Positions 41,585 through 49,974 of a stretch of DNA of 64,000 bases are shown in pieces; position 1 is the stretch's first letter; every line of letters begins with the position of its first letter. The notes below the pieces were generated by a model, which searched no databases, had not been told where the DNA came from, and saw only the letters and a program-made list of their open reading frames with translations. Both the position numbers and the translations under genes were made by a program. Origin of the DNA: DASUNP01 sp963728545 (GTDB lineage Bacteria > Acidobacteriota > Blastocatellia > UBA7656). Location: assembly GCA_963728545.1 (NCBI GenBank), contig CAVSKO010000002.1:4464001-4528000 (forward strand). Reading direction: 5' to 3'.

Positions 41585-41780
41585 AGCGACTTTCCAGAAA
41601 CGTGAAAGAGAAAAAGCGCGGCAGCAGAAGAATAAGGACAAGGAAGCACGGCGCGTCGAAGCAAGACAGCGACGGGCCGATTCAGGACCGAGATTTGAAG
41701 GTGACGAGGACCCCGATATTGCGGGAATCCGGCCGGGGCCCCAGCTTTTACCCGAGCAGTGGGATGATACTATAAATTGA
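41568..41780 (+). CDS. Small basic conserved protein
   Basis: A 70-residue protein starting at ATG 41568 (GAGGGAG upstream). The N-terminal half is strongly basic (KKTRATFQKREREKARQQ...), then an acidic, Pro-rich C-terminal half (GDEDPDIAGIRPGPQLLPEQ). Proteins of this pattern are conserved in acidobacteria as far as I recall, with no known role. The basic part might bind nucleic acid. It starts inside the 3' end of the split zinc-ribbon gene. Confidence 0.6.
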   Translation: MAKKTRATFQKREREKARQQKNKDKEARRVEARQRRADSGPRFEGDEDPDIAGIRPGPQLLPEQWDDTIN

Positions 41781-41808
41781 CAGCCGGGTGCCGCGAAGGG
41801 AGCGCAAG

Positions 41809-42066
41809 ATGATAATTTGTGAATTTTGTTTACAGTTTCAGAACGACGGCCGGTGCAACTTCGGACTCAGAATACCCAAGAGGATGAGCTGCCGCGAGTT
41901 TGACCCGGGGATAGAGAGATTCTGCGCCAACCCATCCGATTTTACAAGCGCGCACCAAATCATCCAGATGGCCACCTTCTTCGATCTCAAAGGATTGGAG
42001 CTGAAAAAGGTCAAGGTGATCGCTGCGCGCGAAGAGAAGACCCGTTTAGAAGCCGCCGTCAGTTAA
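41809..42066 (+). CDS. Small cysteine-cluster protein
   Basis: An 85-residue protein starting at ATG 41809 (GAAGGGAG upstream). It has CEFC near the N-terminus and three further Cys (DGRCNF, RMSCREF, RFCANP), in a form that could hold a zinc or iron site. No known domain. It follows the small basic gene by 28 bases and is likely in the same transcript. Confidence 0.6.
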   Translation: MIICEFCLQFQNDGRCNFGLRIPKRMSCREFDPGIERFCANPSDFTSAHQIIQMATFFDLKGLELKKVKVIAAREEKTRLEAAVS

Positions 42067-42182
42067 TCTGCCCGCACCGTCAACAAATCAATCCGATCAC
42101 TTCATGTTTGAACGGTTAGCTTTCTTATCGCCACCTCTGCGCAGATTGCGTATTGTCGGGGGCCGGCAGATAACCGGCAAAG

Positions 42183-43406
42183 CTACCATCTCGATGCTCG
42201 GCCACGGCTGCTGAACGAGCGCGTTGAAGATGGGCGAAGTCGCCCGACTTCGGTCGCAAATTTTACCTGCTCGTCAGACCTGCCATCCGAGAATCCTTTC
42301 AGCCTGGCCCTTTCCAGCTTAACACCCGTGACATGCTCGATACAGGAGAGTGTTGACTCCTCTTCGGGACTGACGAACGTGAGCGCAGAGCCGTTGCGAC
42401 CCGCGCGGGCCGTCCGCCCGACGCGATGGATGTAATCTTCCGCCGTCGCTGGCACCTCGTAGTTGACTACAAACGCGATATCATCCACATCAATGCCGCG
42501 CGCGGCCACGTCGGTCGCCACCAGCACGCGTACCTGTCCTGAGCGGAAGCTGGCCATCGCCTTGTTACGTTGCGGCTGGCTCCGGTCGGAGTGAAGCGTG
42601 ACCACTCCATACCTGTTTGCCGTCAGCACTTCAGATAACCTGTCGGCCGCTCGTCTGGTCTGTGTAAACACGAGAAACGAGTCTTCGCTGTGCTGCTTGA
42701 GCAGCGCGAGCAGCAGCGGCAGCTTGGCGTGCGAGAGGACAGGGAAAGCTTTTTGACTGAGGGTCAAGACGGTTGTGGCAGGCCGCTCCGCCTCGATTCG
42801 CACATAGTCGGTCATCATTTCCTGCGCCAGCACTTCGACAGCTCTCGAAAGTGTCGCGGTCAGCAACATGGTCTGGCGTTTGCGGGGAACATGCTTGATG
42901 ATCTGCCTGACCTGCGGCAGAAAGCCCATGTCGAGCATGCGGTCGGCCTCGTCAAGCACGAGGAATTCTATTGAATTAAGCGTAACCACCCTGCGCAATA
43001 TTAAATCATTAAGGCGTCCGGGAGTGGCGATCAATATGTTGACCCCGGATTTAAGCGCCTTTATCTGCATTGAGATGCTTTCGCCCCCGACGGCAGAAAC
43101 CGTGCGAAGCCGGGCCGCGCGACTGAAGCTCTTCGCGTTCGCCTCTATCTGAATAGCAAGTTCTCGCGTGGGAGCGAGAATGAGCGCGCGCATCATTCCG
43201 GGTTGCTTTAGCCCCTCTATGATCGGGAGCAGGAAGGCCGCCGTCTTACCCGAGCCTGTCTCGGCCGAGGCCATTATGTCTCGGCCCAGGAGGGCGGGCG
43301 GGATTGTCTTGGATTGAATCTCGGTCGGCTCTGTTATGCCGAGCCTTTTCAGTGTGTTTACAAGCGGCCCACAAAGGCCAAGCCTGTTAAAGTCATTTGA
43401 AGTCAT
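42183..43406 (-). CDS. DEAD-box RNA helicase (RhlE-like)
   Basis: A 407-residue ATP-dependent RNA helicase. Motifs in order: Q motif near residue 33 (TEPTEIQSKTIP), motif I AETGSGKTAAF, Ia PTRELA, TPGR, II DEADRM, III TATL (usual SAT changed to TAT), and VI HRVGRTARAGR. The C-terminal tail is short and Ser/Arg-rich (STRSFSSRGRASRW). Such helicases resolve RNA structure in ribosome assembly and cold adaptation. It lies close to an RRM protein gene on the same strand, about 230 bases downstream of it. Confidence 0.92.
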   Translation of the reverse strand: MTSNDFNRLGLCGPLVNTLKRLGITEPTEIQSKTIPPALLGRDIMASAETGSGKTAAFLLPIIEGLKQPGMMRALILAPTRELAIQIEANAKSFSRAARLRTVSAVGGESISMQIKALKSGVNILIATPGRLNDLILRRVVTLNSIEFLVLDEADRMLDMGFLPQVRQIIKHVPRKRQTMLLTATLSRAVEVLAQEMMTDYVRIEAERPATTVLTLSQKAFPVLSHAKLPLLLALLKQHSEDSFLVFTQTRRAADRLSEVLTANRYGVVTLHSDRSQPQRNKAMASFRSGQVRVLVATDVAARGIDVDDIAFVVNYEVPATAEDYIHRVGRTARAGRNGSALTFVSPEEESTLSCIEHVTGVKLERARLKGFSDGRSDEQVKFATEVGRLRPSSTRSFSSRGRASRW

Positions 43407-43632
43407 GAAACTCTCTTTCGGTGCATCGCTCCGGCAAATTACGTTTGTGTTCGCTGAAGCCGCCAGTCAGTCGGAATATAGTTGCTGAGGCGGGCAGGTT
43501 TGAAGTTGTTTGTGTCAACTTCTTGCAATCGGCTCCGAGAGGAGCCGCCGTCGAGCAACAAAGGGGAGGGTAAACAGGATAATCTTGTCTACCCTCTCTG
43601 TTACTTGTAGTCCGTATCCCGGTCAATCAGGA

Positions 43633-43965
43633 TTAGTAGCGGCTTCCATATCCGCCACGACCACCGCGACCGCCGCTGTTGCGACCGCCGCCGTTGCCTC
43701 CACGGCTGCCGGAACGATCCTCGCGCGGGCGCGCTTCGTTGACATTGAGCGCGCGACCATTGATCTCGGTCCCGTTGAACTGTGCGATTGCCTTGTCAGC
43801 ATCCTCACTGCTCATTTCCACGAACGCAAAGCCCTTGGAGCGACCCGTGTCGCGATCCGTTATAATGCTAACTGAGTCAACCTGACCAGCTTGCTCAAAA
43901 AGCGAGGTGAGGTCACTTTCCGTCGTTTGATACGACAGGTTTCCAACAAATAATCTTTTAGTCAT
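43633..43965 (-). CDS. RRM-domain RNA-binding protein with Gly-rich tail
   Basis: A 110-residue protein with one RNA recognition motif: RNP2 LFVGNLSY and RNP1 KGFAFVEM, and a Gly/Arg/Ser-rich tail (GGNGGGRNSGGRGGRGG). It matches the small Rbp proteins best known from cyanobacteria, several of them induced by cold. Start ATG with AGGAG upstream. It precedes the DEAD-box helicase gene on the same strand, with about 230 bases between them. Confidence 0.9.
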   Translation of the reverse strand: MTKRLFVGNLSYQTTESDLTSLFEQAGQVDSVSIITDRDTGRSKGFAFVEMSSEDADKAIAQFNGTEINGRALNVNEARPREDRSGSRGGNGGGRNSGGRGGRGGYGSRY

Positions 43966-44219
43966 TGTTTCTCCTAAAACTAGTTATGGGAATTTCCGAG
44001 GCTTTGCGGGAAGGGATGAAAACTGAATCAAACACTCTCCGAACAGCGGGTCGTTCCAAAATCATCAAGAGCGGCAGCGCTCAGTCTGCCACATCGAACG
44101 GTACTATATTACCACATCATTTCGATTAAGTATATGTGCAATTCGCGTAGAAGTTGGCAAAGGCCAGAGCTTGATCGCATGCCTGAGCTTCATGCGCAAC
44201 TCAATTACAAAACGGCTTC

Positions 44220-45113
44220 TTATTGAGCATATGTAGCATGTCCCGCCCTCTTCTTAAGAAGATCTTTTGTCGGCTTAATATCGCTTGCGAGCCTCATAGC
44301 TTTAAGCCCCCGGATCACATACCACCCCAGATCAACTTGCCACCAGCGGCGACTGAACCGGGCCGCATTCGCATCCGAGTGATGGTTCCTGTGCCAGTTC
44401 TCCCCCCATGCCCCCAGTTGCAATGGGCCGAGCCACCAGATGTTGCGACTGGTGTCCGCTCCTTCAGGCAGCCCCGGCGTCATGTGCAGCAGGCTGTTGA
44501 CGAACATCTGAAAGTGCAGCGCGTAAACCAGCCTGATAGCGCCGATCCAGAAGAACGCTTGCCATCCGAGAACCAGCCCTGATACTACGGAAAGTGCGAT
44601 GATAGGTATTTGCAACCGCCGCCACGTTCTATACACGCGCTTATCCATGTCGGGACACCATCGGCCCGCCTCTGACCCCGACCACTGATATACCCACCGT
44701 AAGTGCGCCCACCAGAAGCCGCCGTGCCGCGGGCTGGATACGTCCTCGGCCGTATCGGATTTCGCGTGGTGATGACGATGATTCGCCACCCATCCGATAG
44801 GGTCCCCGGATGCGTTGAAGATGGCAAAGAATATGAGCAGGTTCTCGACCGTCGCGTTCAATCGCAAAGAGCGGTGGGCGAGACACCTGTGGTAACACAC
44901 GGATGTTCCGATCCCCCCGATTGAAGCGACTGCGACGGCTATCGCGAGCGCGCTCCAGCTCGGCAACGGGAATAAGATCAGACCCGCCACCGCCAGCACA
45001 TGGATCATAACGAAATAGAATAAAACGGGACCATTCCCATTGGAAGCTTGCCACCAGGGGCGCGTCCAGGGTTGCTCGGCTATCAACTGATTCGGTTTCA
45101 ACTTCTTATTCAT
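44220..45113 (-). CDS. Delta-9 acyl desaturase family
   Basis: A 297-residue membrane di-iron fatty-acid desaturase that inserts a double bond in acyl chains. Four hydrophobic segments are visible (VMIHVLAVAGLILFPL, ALAIAVAVASIGGIG and two more). The three histidine boxes are HRCLAHRS, HRHHHAKSD and HRNHHSD. Length is normal. Desaturation lowers membrane melting, so it fits with the RNA helicase and RRM genes nearby in a cold response, though this is inference from gene neighbourhood. Confidence 0.9.
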   Translation of the reverse strand: MNKKLKPNQLIAEQPWTRPWWQASNGNGPVLFYFVMIHVLAVAGLILFPLPSWSALAIAVAVASIGGIGTSVCYHRCLAHRSLRLNATVENLLIFFAIFNASGDPIGWVANHRHHHAKSDTAEDVSSPRHGGFWWAHLRWVYQWSGSEAGRWCPDMDKRVYRTWRRLQIPIIALSVVSGLVLGWQAFFWIGAIRLVYALHFQMFVNSLLHMTPGLPEGADTSRNIWWLGPLQLGAWGENWHRNHHSDANAARFSRRWWQVDLGWYVIRGLKAMRLASDIKPTKDLLKKRAGHATYAQ

Positions 45114-45147
45114 ACCTTCGGATTCTCAGATGTATCTTCCAGGATGG

Positions 45148-45543
45148 TTATATACAGGCTATGAGCGCAGCCTTACATATAGCCAACAACATGCTTTTCT
45201 CAACAATGTAAGCGGGCACAGCGGCGTCCGGTTTGTCGAAAGCGACTCTGTTTCCGTTTGAGCCTTGAAACAGGGAGAGAGGCTTTCCCTTCGTTTCCAT
45301 TCGTTCGACCACCTTCCATCCTTCTTTTATGTCGGAAGAATAGCCCGGCGGGTCGCAGTGCCAGGCGCCTTCCGGGTTGCGCCACCAGAGGCGCCCTCCG
45401 TCGTTAGAAAAGTAGCCGCTGAGCTTCCGCAATTTAGCTTCATCTGTTTCAACCTGCCATCCCATTACTTGCTCGGCCACGAGAAGGTCCAGCTCGCGCC
45501 CTGTATGTAACCGCATAATCTCTTCTTTGCTAATCATACTCAT
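45148..45543 (-). CDS. Phage-ABA-sandwich-like protein
   Basis: A 131-residue protein. The pattern GRELDLLVAEQVMGWQ followed by PPGYSSDIKEGWKVVERM matches the phage ABA-sandwich domain, a small alpha/beta fold found in phage and accessory genes. The C-terminal half is weakly hydrophobic. It lies between the desaturase gene and a discoidin-like gene, all minus strand. No enzymatic function is known. Confidence 0.65.
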   Translation of the reverse strand: MSMISKEEIMRLHTGRELDLLVAEQVMGWQVETDEAKLRKLSGYFSNDGGRLWWRNPEGAWHCDPPGYSSDIKEGWKVVERMETKGKPLSLFQGSNGNRVAFDKPDAAVPAYIVEKSMLLAICKAALIACI

Positions 45544-45592
45544 TCCTCAATACTTTCTTGCCTGTTGATTTCCCTTTGCGGGGCTAGTTTGA

Positions 45593-46069
45593 TTAATAGC
45601 CAAGACGCAACTGTTCGAGCGAGGCGCGGGCTTCGCCGCCGCTCTTATCAGGGACGATACTTAATTCGAGCATCGTGACTCCAGCCAGCTCGACGCGGTA
45701 GTCTTCTAATTCGCGCGCCGAATTGGGCGGGCTGAAGTTCCATTGCTGGCGCACAATCTCTCGGAACGACCGCCCTCCATCAGGTGACCAGCGAAGCACG
45801 AACTCTTGAGTGCGCTCACGTTCGGTTTCTGTAAAGACCAGCCGGATGCGTTTGATCCGAATCGGCTCGTCGAAAACAAGCCTGAGCATCTGCTCTCCGG
45901 GATGGGCTGCACGCCAACCTGTCTCCGAGCCAGGCAGCAGCGCGCCTTCTACGGGGCGGCTGCTCTCCTCAGAAGTGATCTCTACCTGTGCAATCTCTCC
46001 CAACTCCAACCATGCCTCATCCTGAGGCAGGAGGCTTTGTGGCATCGGGTTGATAATTCGCTTGCGCAT
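45593..46069 (-). CDS. Discoidin/F5-8C-like beta-sandwich protein
   Basis: A 158-residue protein with strand-rich sequence (LRLVFDEPIRIKRIRLVF, FVLRWSPDGGRSFREIVRQQW, YRVELAGVTMLELSIVPD) typical of F5/8 type C (discoidin-like) modules. No signal peptide, so it would be cytoplasmic unless the start is elsewhere. Function unknown; such modules usually bind sugars or surfaces. It is part of a run of small minus-strand genes. Confidence 0.6.
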   Translation of the reverse strand: MRKRIINPMPQSLLPQDEAWLELGEIAQVEITSEESSRPVEGALLPGSETGWRAAHPGEQMLRLVFDEPIRIKRIRLVFTETERERTQEFVLRWSPDGGRSFREIVRQQWNFSPPNSARELEDYRVELAGVTMLELSIVPDKSGGEARASLEQLRLGY

Positions 46070-46113
46070 AAATCAGCTCTTACGTTTCCTGCTGTTCATT
46101 ACGAGGGGCCTGT

Positions 46114-46473
46114 TCAGTTAGCCAAACCTCTTAACCAATCCTGGATTCTTATGGACTCATCGCCGCAGTAAGTTTCCGCGCCGGAAAAGCTTTCGCCATG
46201 CAGCCAAAAGCCACAGTCATTCATATCCATAAACCAATAACGTCCCGTTGCCTTCTCGCGCAGGATATAGCATTTCGTTGTATAGATCTCTTCTCGCACG
46301 GCCAGGGTTTCGCCTTGAACTATGATCTGGCTCAAGAACCTTTCGCCTTTTTCACTGTTCTCAATCCACACGTCTCGCTCGCCCTGTCTGTTGTGCCCGA
46401 ATCGGAAATTGGCTATGCGTATTTTATCGGCTTTCACAAGATCGAATCGCTCGGTTTCAAATTGTTTAATCAT
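46114..46473 (-). CDS. Hypothetical protein (small beta-rich)
   Basis: A 119-residue protein from ATG 46471-46473 (GGAGACGG upstream). The body is strand-rich (YWFMDMNDCGFWLHG) with aromatic residues, no signal peptide and no domain I know. It is in the minus-strand run 45148-46853. Confidence 0.5.
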   Translation of the reverse strand: MIKQFETERFDLVKADKIRIANFRFGHNRQGERDVWIENSEKGERFLSQIIVQGETLAVREEIYTTKCYILREKATGRYWFMDMNDCGFWLHGESFSGAETYCGDESIRIQDWLRGLAN

Positions 46474-46586
46474 AATTATCCGTCTCCAACCATAACGGCT
46501 CACAGCTTCGCCTGATGGTCTGGCAAGTCAGTCAAAGCGGCGACGCTCCAACCGACGAGCAGTAGCTCGGTAAATGCCTTGTACTT

Positions 46587-46853
46587 TTATCTGTTTCTCG
46601 GGCTGATGGAAATATCTTCCGCATCATGCGAGTCTCGTTTGAACATGAAAAACCCCGCCGCTATGACTGCCATCAGCAGGACCGGTATTATCACCCAGAC
46701 GTACCAGGGCAGGTTGTTCGAGGTGCGCCCGCCCATGGTGAACAGAAAGAAAGGTCCCATCACCGCCACGATTAGTCCAACAAGCGCGGCCGCCCGGGTG
46801 TACGAGTTGGCGGAGACTGCCTTGAGTCTTAGTACCACATCCTGAATTGGCAT
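46587..46853 (-). CDS. Small two-helix membrane protein
   Basis: An 88-residue protein with two membrane segments (AAALVGLIVAVMGPFFLFTM and YVWVIIPVLLMAVIAAGFFMF). No known domain. It starts 84 bases from repeat copy 2 (46938-47016). Confidence 0.55.
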   Translation of the reverse strand: MPIQDVVLRLKAVSANSYTRAAALVGLIVAVMGPFFLFTMGGRTSNNLPWYVWVIIPVLLMAVIAAGFFMFKRDSHDAEDISISPRNR

Positions 46854-47213
46854 TAGATTCCTTTCGGTCGGCGCTTCTTAGCTTAGAGAAGCATCCATTG
46901 CGCGGAGACATTGCGGAGCCGCTAAATATCTTGATAGGTGAGCTGTCAGATTCAGATGAACTGGAGGATTCCAGAAAAGCTGAAGAAGGGAGTGAGCTAA
47001 ACTCGATCCTCGTTAACCCTATACTCCGTGGCCGGCTTTGTCAATCGGCAGTGTAGTCGATGGTGCCCTTTAATCAGAGGAAAGCCGGGCCTGGAATTCA
47101 GCGCCAATATTAGCCCAAAGTGATGCTTCGCTTCGAGTCAGAGTCTAAGCAGGAGCCGTTCTCGACCCTTGTGGCGTCGACACGCTATTATAATCTTTCC
47201 AGGAGGAGAACAA
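46854..47213. other. Divergent intergenic region holding repeat copy 2
   Basis: About 360 bases. Besides the repeat copy at 46938-47016 no gene is evident. A strong ribosome binding site (CAGGAGGAG) lies upstream of ATG 47214. Confidence 0.5.
46938..47016 (-). repeat. Dispersed ~78-bp repeat, inverted copy
   Basis: Reverse complement of the 41202 repeat: GAGTTTAGCTCACTC, CTTCTTCAGCTTTTCTGGAA and CCTCCAGTTCATCTGAATC. It lies between the small membrane protein gene (minus) and the zinc-type gene at 47214 (plus), i.e. between divergent genes. Confidence 0.7.
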
Positions 47214-47519
47214 ATGCAACACATCCCTGAAATCGCATGCGCGAGATGCCGATACTGGCGCGAAGTCGAATCGCCCGTCGCCGAAGAGCTTGTGGGCGAA
47301 TGTCGCTTTAACCCGCCCACCTTTTATCCGGTGACGGAAGAGTACAAATCGGGCCAATCGAGCCATACCATGAGGGAGGACAGTATTACCAGCAGAGACA
47401 CTCTTCGCCCGAAACAATACTCGGGTGTCGAGCAGAGCTTCTGGCCCATGACACAAGGCAAGGATTGGTGCGGAAAGTTTGAACAGAGGGCCATCGCTCA
47501 AGACCAGCGCAACAGCTAG
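47214..47519 (+). CDS. Four-cysteine small conserved protein
   Basis: A 101-residue protein starting at ATG 47214 (AGGAGGAGAACAA upstream, very good). The Cys pattern is CARCRYW, GECRFNPP and DWCGKFE, a knuckle that would bind zinc. I know this type only as an uncharacterised family with the GECRxNPP motif. It has no signal peptide and no membrane segment. Confidence 0.6.
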   Translation: MQHIPEIACARCRYWREVESPVAEELVGECRFNPPTFYPVTEEYKSGQSSHTMREDSITSRDTLRPKQYSGVEQSFWPMTQGKDWCGKFEQRAIAQDQRNS

Positions 47520-47633
47520 TAACAGGACCGATAAAAGTGCTCGCTCAACTTCCCGTTCGTCAGACTCTCGGTGACGAGCGACGTGTCGGTGGTCGGCTCA
47601 GTGTTTGACAAAGCCACTCACTTGGCACTAGTA

Positions 47634-47713
47634 TCGATGAGGACAGAGTTTAGCTCACTCTCTTCTTCAGCTTCTCTGGAATTCGCCAGTCCATCTGAAC
47701 CCCAACAGCTCAT
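47634..47713 (+). repeat. Dispersed ~78-bp repeat, copy 3
   Basis: GACAGAGTTTAGCTCACTC, CTTCTTCAGCTTCTCTGGAA, TTCGCCAGTCCATCTGAAC and CCAACAGCTCATC. It lies in the 5' untranslated part of the RRM gene that begins at 47790, between that and the zinc-type gene. Confidence 0.75.
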
Positions 47714-47789
47714 CTTCGATATTGTTGGCGGCCTCGCATCTCACTCACATCACGGCAGGCCATCTTCTTACCGAGAAAGGACGACTATA

Positions 47790-48083
47790 ATGTCAGCTAG
47801 ACTGTTTGTCGGAAATATCTCGCCGGATACTACCAGCGATGAGCTTCGCGCACTTTTCAGCGAGGTGGGTGGCGTAGATTCCTGTCAGTTGATAATGGGG
47901 CCAGACACGAGCCGGTCTAAAGGTTTCGGCTTTATCGAGATGGATTCAGTAGAATCGGCTGACGCAGCCAAAGAAAAACTCAACGGACAAGTCTTGAACG
48001 GGCGAACACTCAAAGTTGACAATGCCAAGGCACAAGGAGGCTACAGAAATCCTGCCGGCTACAGTGGCTCGCGACGGAATTAG
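47790..48083 (+). CDS. RRM-domain RNA-binding protein
   Basis: A 97-residue RNA recognition motif protein from ATG 47790 (AAAGGA upstream; the longer frame upstream runs through repeat copy 3 and is not supported). RNP2 is LFVGNISP and RNP1 is KGFGFIEM. The tail is short (GGYRNPAGYSGSRRN). It is similar to the RRM protein at 43633 and may be a cold-inducible RNA chaperone; regulation is not shown. Confidence 0.9.
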   Translation: MSARLFVGNISPDTTSDELRALFSEVGGVDSCQLIMGPDTSRSKGFGFIEMDSVESADAAKEKLNGQVLNGRTLKVDNAKAQGGYRNPAGYSGSRRN

Positions 48084-48157
48084 ATGTCCAATCATATAAG
48101 GCCCGAGAAAGCTCTAGAGTCCGAAACACGATACTACCTGACGGGGGGGAATCTGAC

Positions 48158-48772
48158 GTGAAACTGAGTGTTGGAAATAAGATAGTCTATCCTTCGCAAG
48201 GCCCGTGTCTCATTGGTTCTATAGTAAAGAGAATAATAGATGACAAGCATCTGACCTTTTACCAACTCTTCATCCTTGACGAGCAGGGCGGCGATTTGTT
48301 CATTCCGGTAGATAAAGTTGAAGCAGTTGGCATACGGCTGCTGATCGACAAGACCGAGGTTCCGGCGCTGCTAGACCAGCTAAAAAAGCCGGCCGACCCC
48401 GATGTTGACTGGAAGCAGCGGTCCAGCAACAACATAAAACGGTTCGCCTCCGGGTCGGCATTTGACCTGGCTGAGGTCGTTGAGTCGCTGACAGAGTTGA
48501 AGAAGACGAAATCCTTGTCGTTTGGTGAAAGCAAGAGGCTTGAGAGGGCTAAGAGCTTATTGGTTTGCGAGATTTCCGAAGCAATGGAAGTGACAAGGCT
48601 AGAAGCCGAGCAGCAAATAGACAACGCGCTCAAAGCGCGAAGTGAAGAAATTAAATCCGCGCCTGTGACGGAGAAGCTATTGGCTAACTCCCCAAATCAG
48701 AAATTGGAGCGTAAAGAGACCGCCGCACGAAAAAACAGAAAAGTCCAACAAGCGATGGCGCATGGCGCTTGA
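48158..48772 (+). CDS. CarD/CdnL-like transcription regulator
   Basis: A 204-residue protein. The N-terminal RNA-polymerase-interacting domain (residues 1 to ~60) has the CarD form: VGNKIVYPSQGPCLIGSI, with LFILDEQGGDLFIPVDK. The C-terminal helical domain with ESLTELKKTKSLSFGESKRLERAK binds promoter DNA in this family and stabilises open complexes. The start is GTG at 48158, with a GGGGGG site. CarD factors respond to stress and rRNA control; another protein of this run (50541) may be a divergent relative. Confidence 0.85.
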   Translation: MKLSVGNKIVYPSQGPCLIGSIVKRIIDDKHLTFYQLFILDEQGGDLFIPVDKVEAVGIRLLIDKTEVPALLDQLKKPADPDVDWKQRSSNNIKRFASGSAFDLAEVVESLTELKKTKSLSFGESKRLERAKSLLVCEISEAMEVTRLEAEQQIDNALKARSEEIKSAPVTEKLLANSPNQKLERKETAARKNRKVQQAMAHGA

Positions 48773-48841
48773 GTAATTCTTATATATCTCGCGATTTGTT
48801 AAATGATTCACAGCTACCTGTGGAGCTGATCGGTGGTACGT

Positions 48842-49093
48842 ATGCTTACAAGCTTAGTGAATATTGAAGACGCCAGAGGGCGACTTGCGGCGGGCGAACA
48901 GCCATACGCATTTGAGATGAGCGACCAGGTCACAATGGTCGGGCCTGCCTGTGGATACGGGCCGGATTATCTAAGGCACCTTCGGATTGAAGGGCGTTAT
49001 GCGGAGAGTATCGAAGAGGCGACCCAAATCGCCGACTCACGAGGCGCGACCGTTACCGGAATTTGGTTTGTGAAAACTATAGCTGCAACATAA
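48842..49093 (+). CDS. Hypothetical small protein
   Basis: An 83-residue protein starting at ATG 48842 (GGTGG upstream; a GTG at 48833 is possible). No signal peptide; acidic, with GPACGYGPDYLRHLRIEGRY and SRGATVTGIWF. I do not recognise it. It lies between the CarD-like and ClpP-like genes. Confidence 0.45.
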   Translation: MLTSLVNIEDARGRLAAGEQPYAFEMSDQVTMVGPACGYGPDYLRHLRIEGRYAESIEEATQIADSRGATVTGIWFVKTIAAT

Positions 49094-49138
49094 GAGCTAT
49101 CTACTGTCCCCGGCTGAAGCATTTAAGGCGACGAAAAT

Positions 49139-49774
49139 ATGCTCGTACCAAAAGTCATTACACAGACGCCGCGCGGCGAGCGCGGGATGGATATATTCTC
49201 CAGCCTGCTTGCCGAAAACATCATCTGCATCAGCGGGATGATTGATGATGAACTGGCAAACCTGATAACGGCTCAAATTCTATTTCTGGAGGGCGAGGAC
49301 CCCGATAAAGACATCTCGCTTTACATCAACTCGCCGGGAGGCTCAGTCACGGCGGCCCTCGCTATTTACGATACTATGCAATACGTCCTGCCGGACATCT
49401 GCACGACCTGCATAGGTCAGGCCGCGAGCACAAGCGCAATGCTCGTGGCGGCGGGCGCAAGCGGGAAGCGGTTCGTGCTGCCCAATGCAAGGATGCTCAT
49501 CACTCAGCCCTCGCTGGAGCAGCTCGGCGGCCAGGCTACAGATATTCAAATTCACGCGAGAGAGCTTCTCAGGCTGCGAACTCTTATAAGCGAGATACTG
49601 GCAAAGCACACGGGCCAAAGCTACGAGCGCATCGAGCGGGATATAGAGCGCGACCTTTTCCTCAGCGCCGCCCAGGCGCGCGACTATGGATTGGTAGACG
49701 TTATACAGGTATCGAGAATCGATGACGAGATAAGCTCTATTGAGATCGCCGCCCTGGCCCCAGCCATCGCATGA
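49139..49774 (+). CDS. ClpP-like protein lacking the catalytic His
   Basis: A 211-residue homologue of the ClpP protease subunit. The fold is clear: ISGMIDDELANLITAQILFLE, LYINSPGGSVTAALAIYDTMQY and the catalytic-Ser region IGQAASTSAMLVAAG (Ser97). The catalytic Asp is kept (RDLFLSA, Asp172). The catalytic His is not: at RMLITQPSLEQLGGQATD the usual IHQP reads ITQP, so His is Thr122, and one residue is inserted after it. The loop after it also differs. It could be an inactive partner subunit (as ClpR) or a structural paralogue. It would need another ClpP gene elsewhere to be active. Confidence 0.85.
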   Translation: MLVPKVITQTPRGERGMDIFSSLLAENIICISGMIDDELANLITAQILFLEGEDPDKDISLYINSPGGSVTAALAIYDTMQYVLPDICTTCIGQAASTSAMLVAAGASGKRFVLPNARMLITQPSLEQLGGQATDIQIHARELLRLRTLISEILAKHTGQSYERIERDIERDLFLSAAQARDYGLVDVIQVSRIDDEISSIEIAALAPAIA

Positions 49775-49778
49775 AGTT

Positions 49779-49928
49779 ATGAAGAATCAAACTTTGGACA
49801 AAGAGCCTTCTGATAAAGCGGTCCCGGACGGGGAGGAGCGATTGGCGACGCAGGCAGAGCGCGAGGACGTAAACAAAAGATTAGAAGACTCTCCATCAAC
49901 ACCCGTCAAACCGACCGGTCAGCAGTGA
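49779..49928 (+). CDS. Small acidic protein
   Basis: A 49-residue charged protein from ATG 49779 (MKNQTLDKEPSDKAVPDGEE), no recognisable domain, Pro-rich C-terminal end. It sits 4 bases after the ClpP-like gene and is likely co-transcribed. Coding status is uncertain because it is so short and its start lacks a clear ribosome binding site. Confidence 0.35.
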   Translation: MKNQTLDKEPSDKAVPDGEERLATQAEREDVNKRLEDSPSTPVKPTGQQ

Positions 49929-49974
49929 GTACGGCTCGGCGCAAGCTCAACGAAAAATGGAGGTAGGCATTCTG

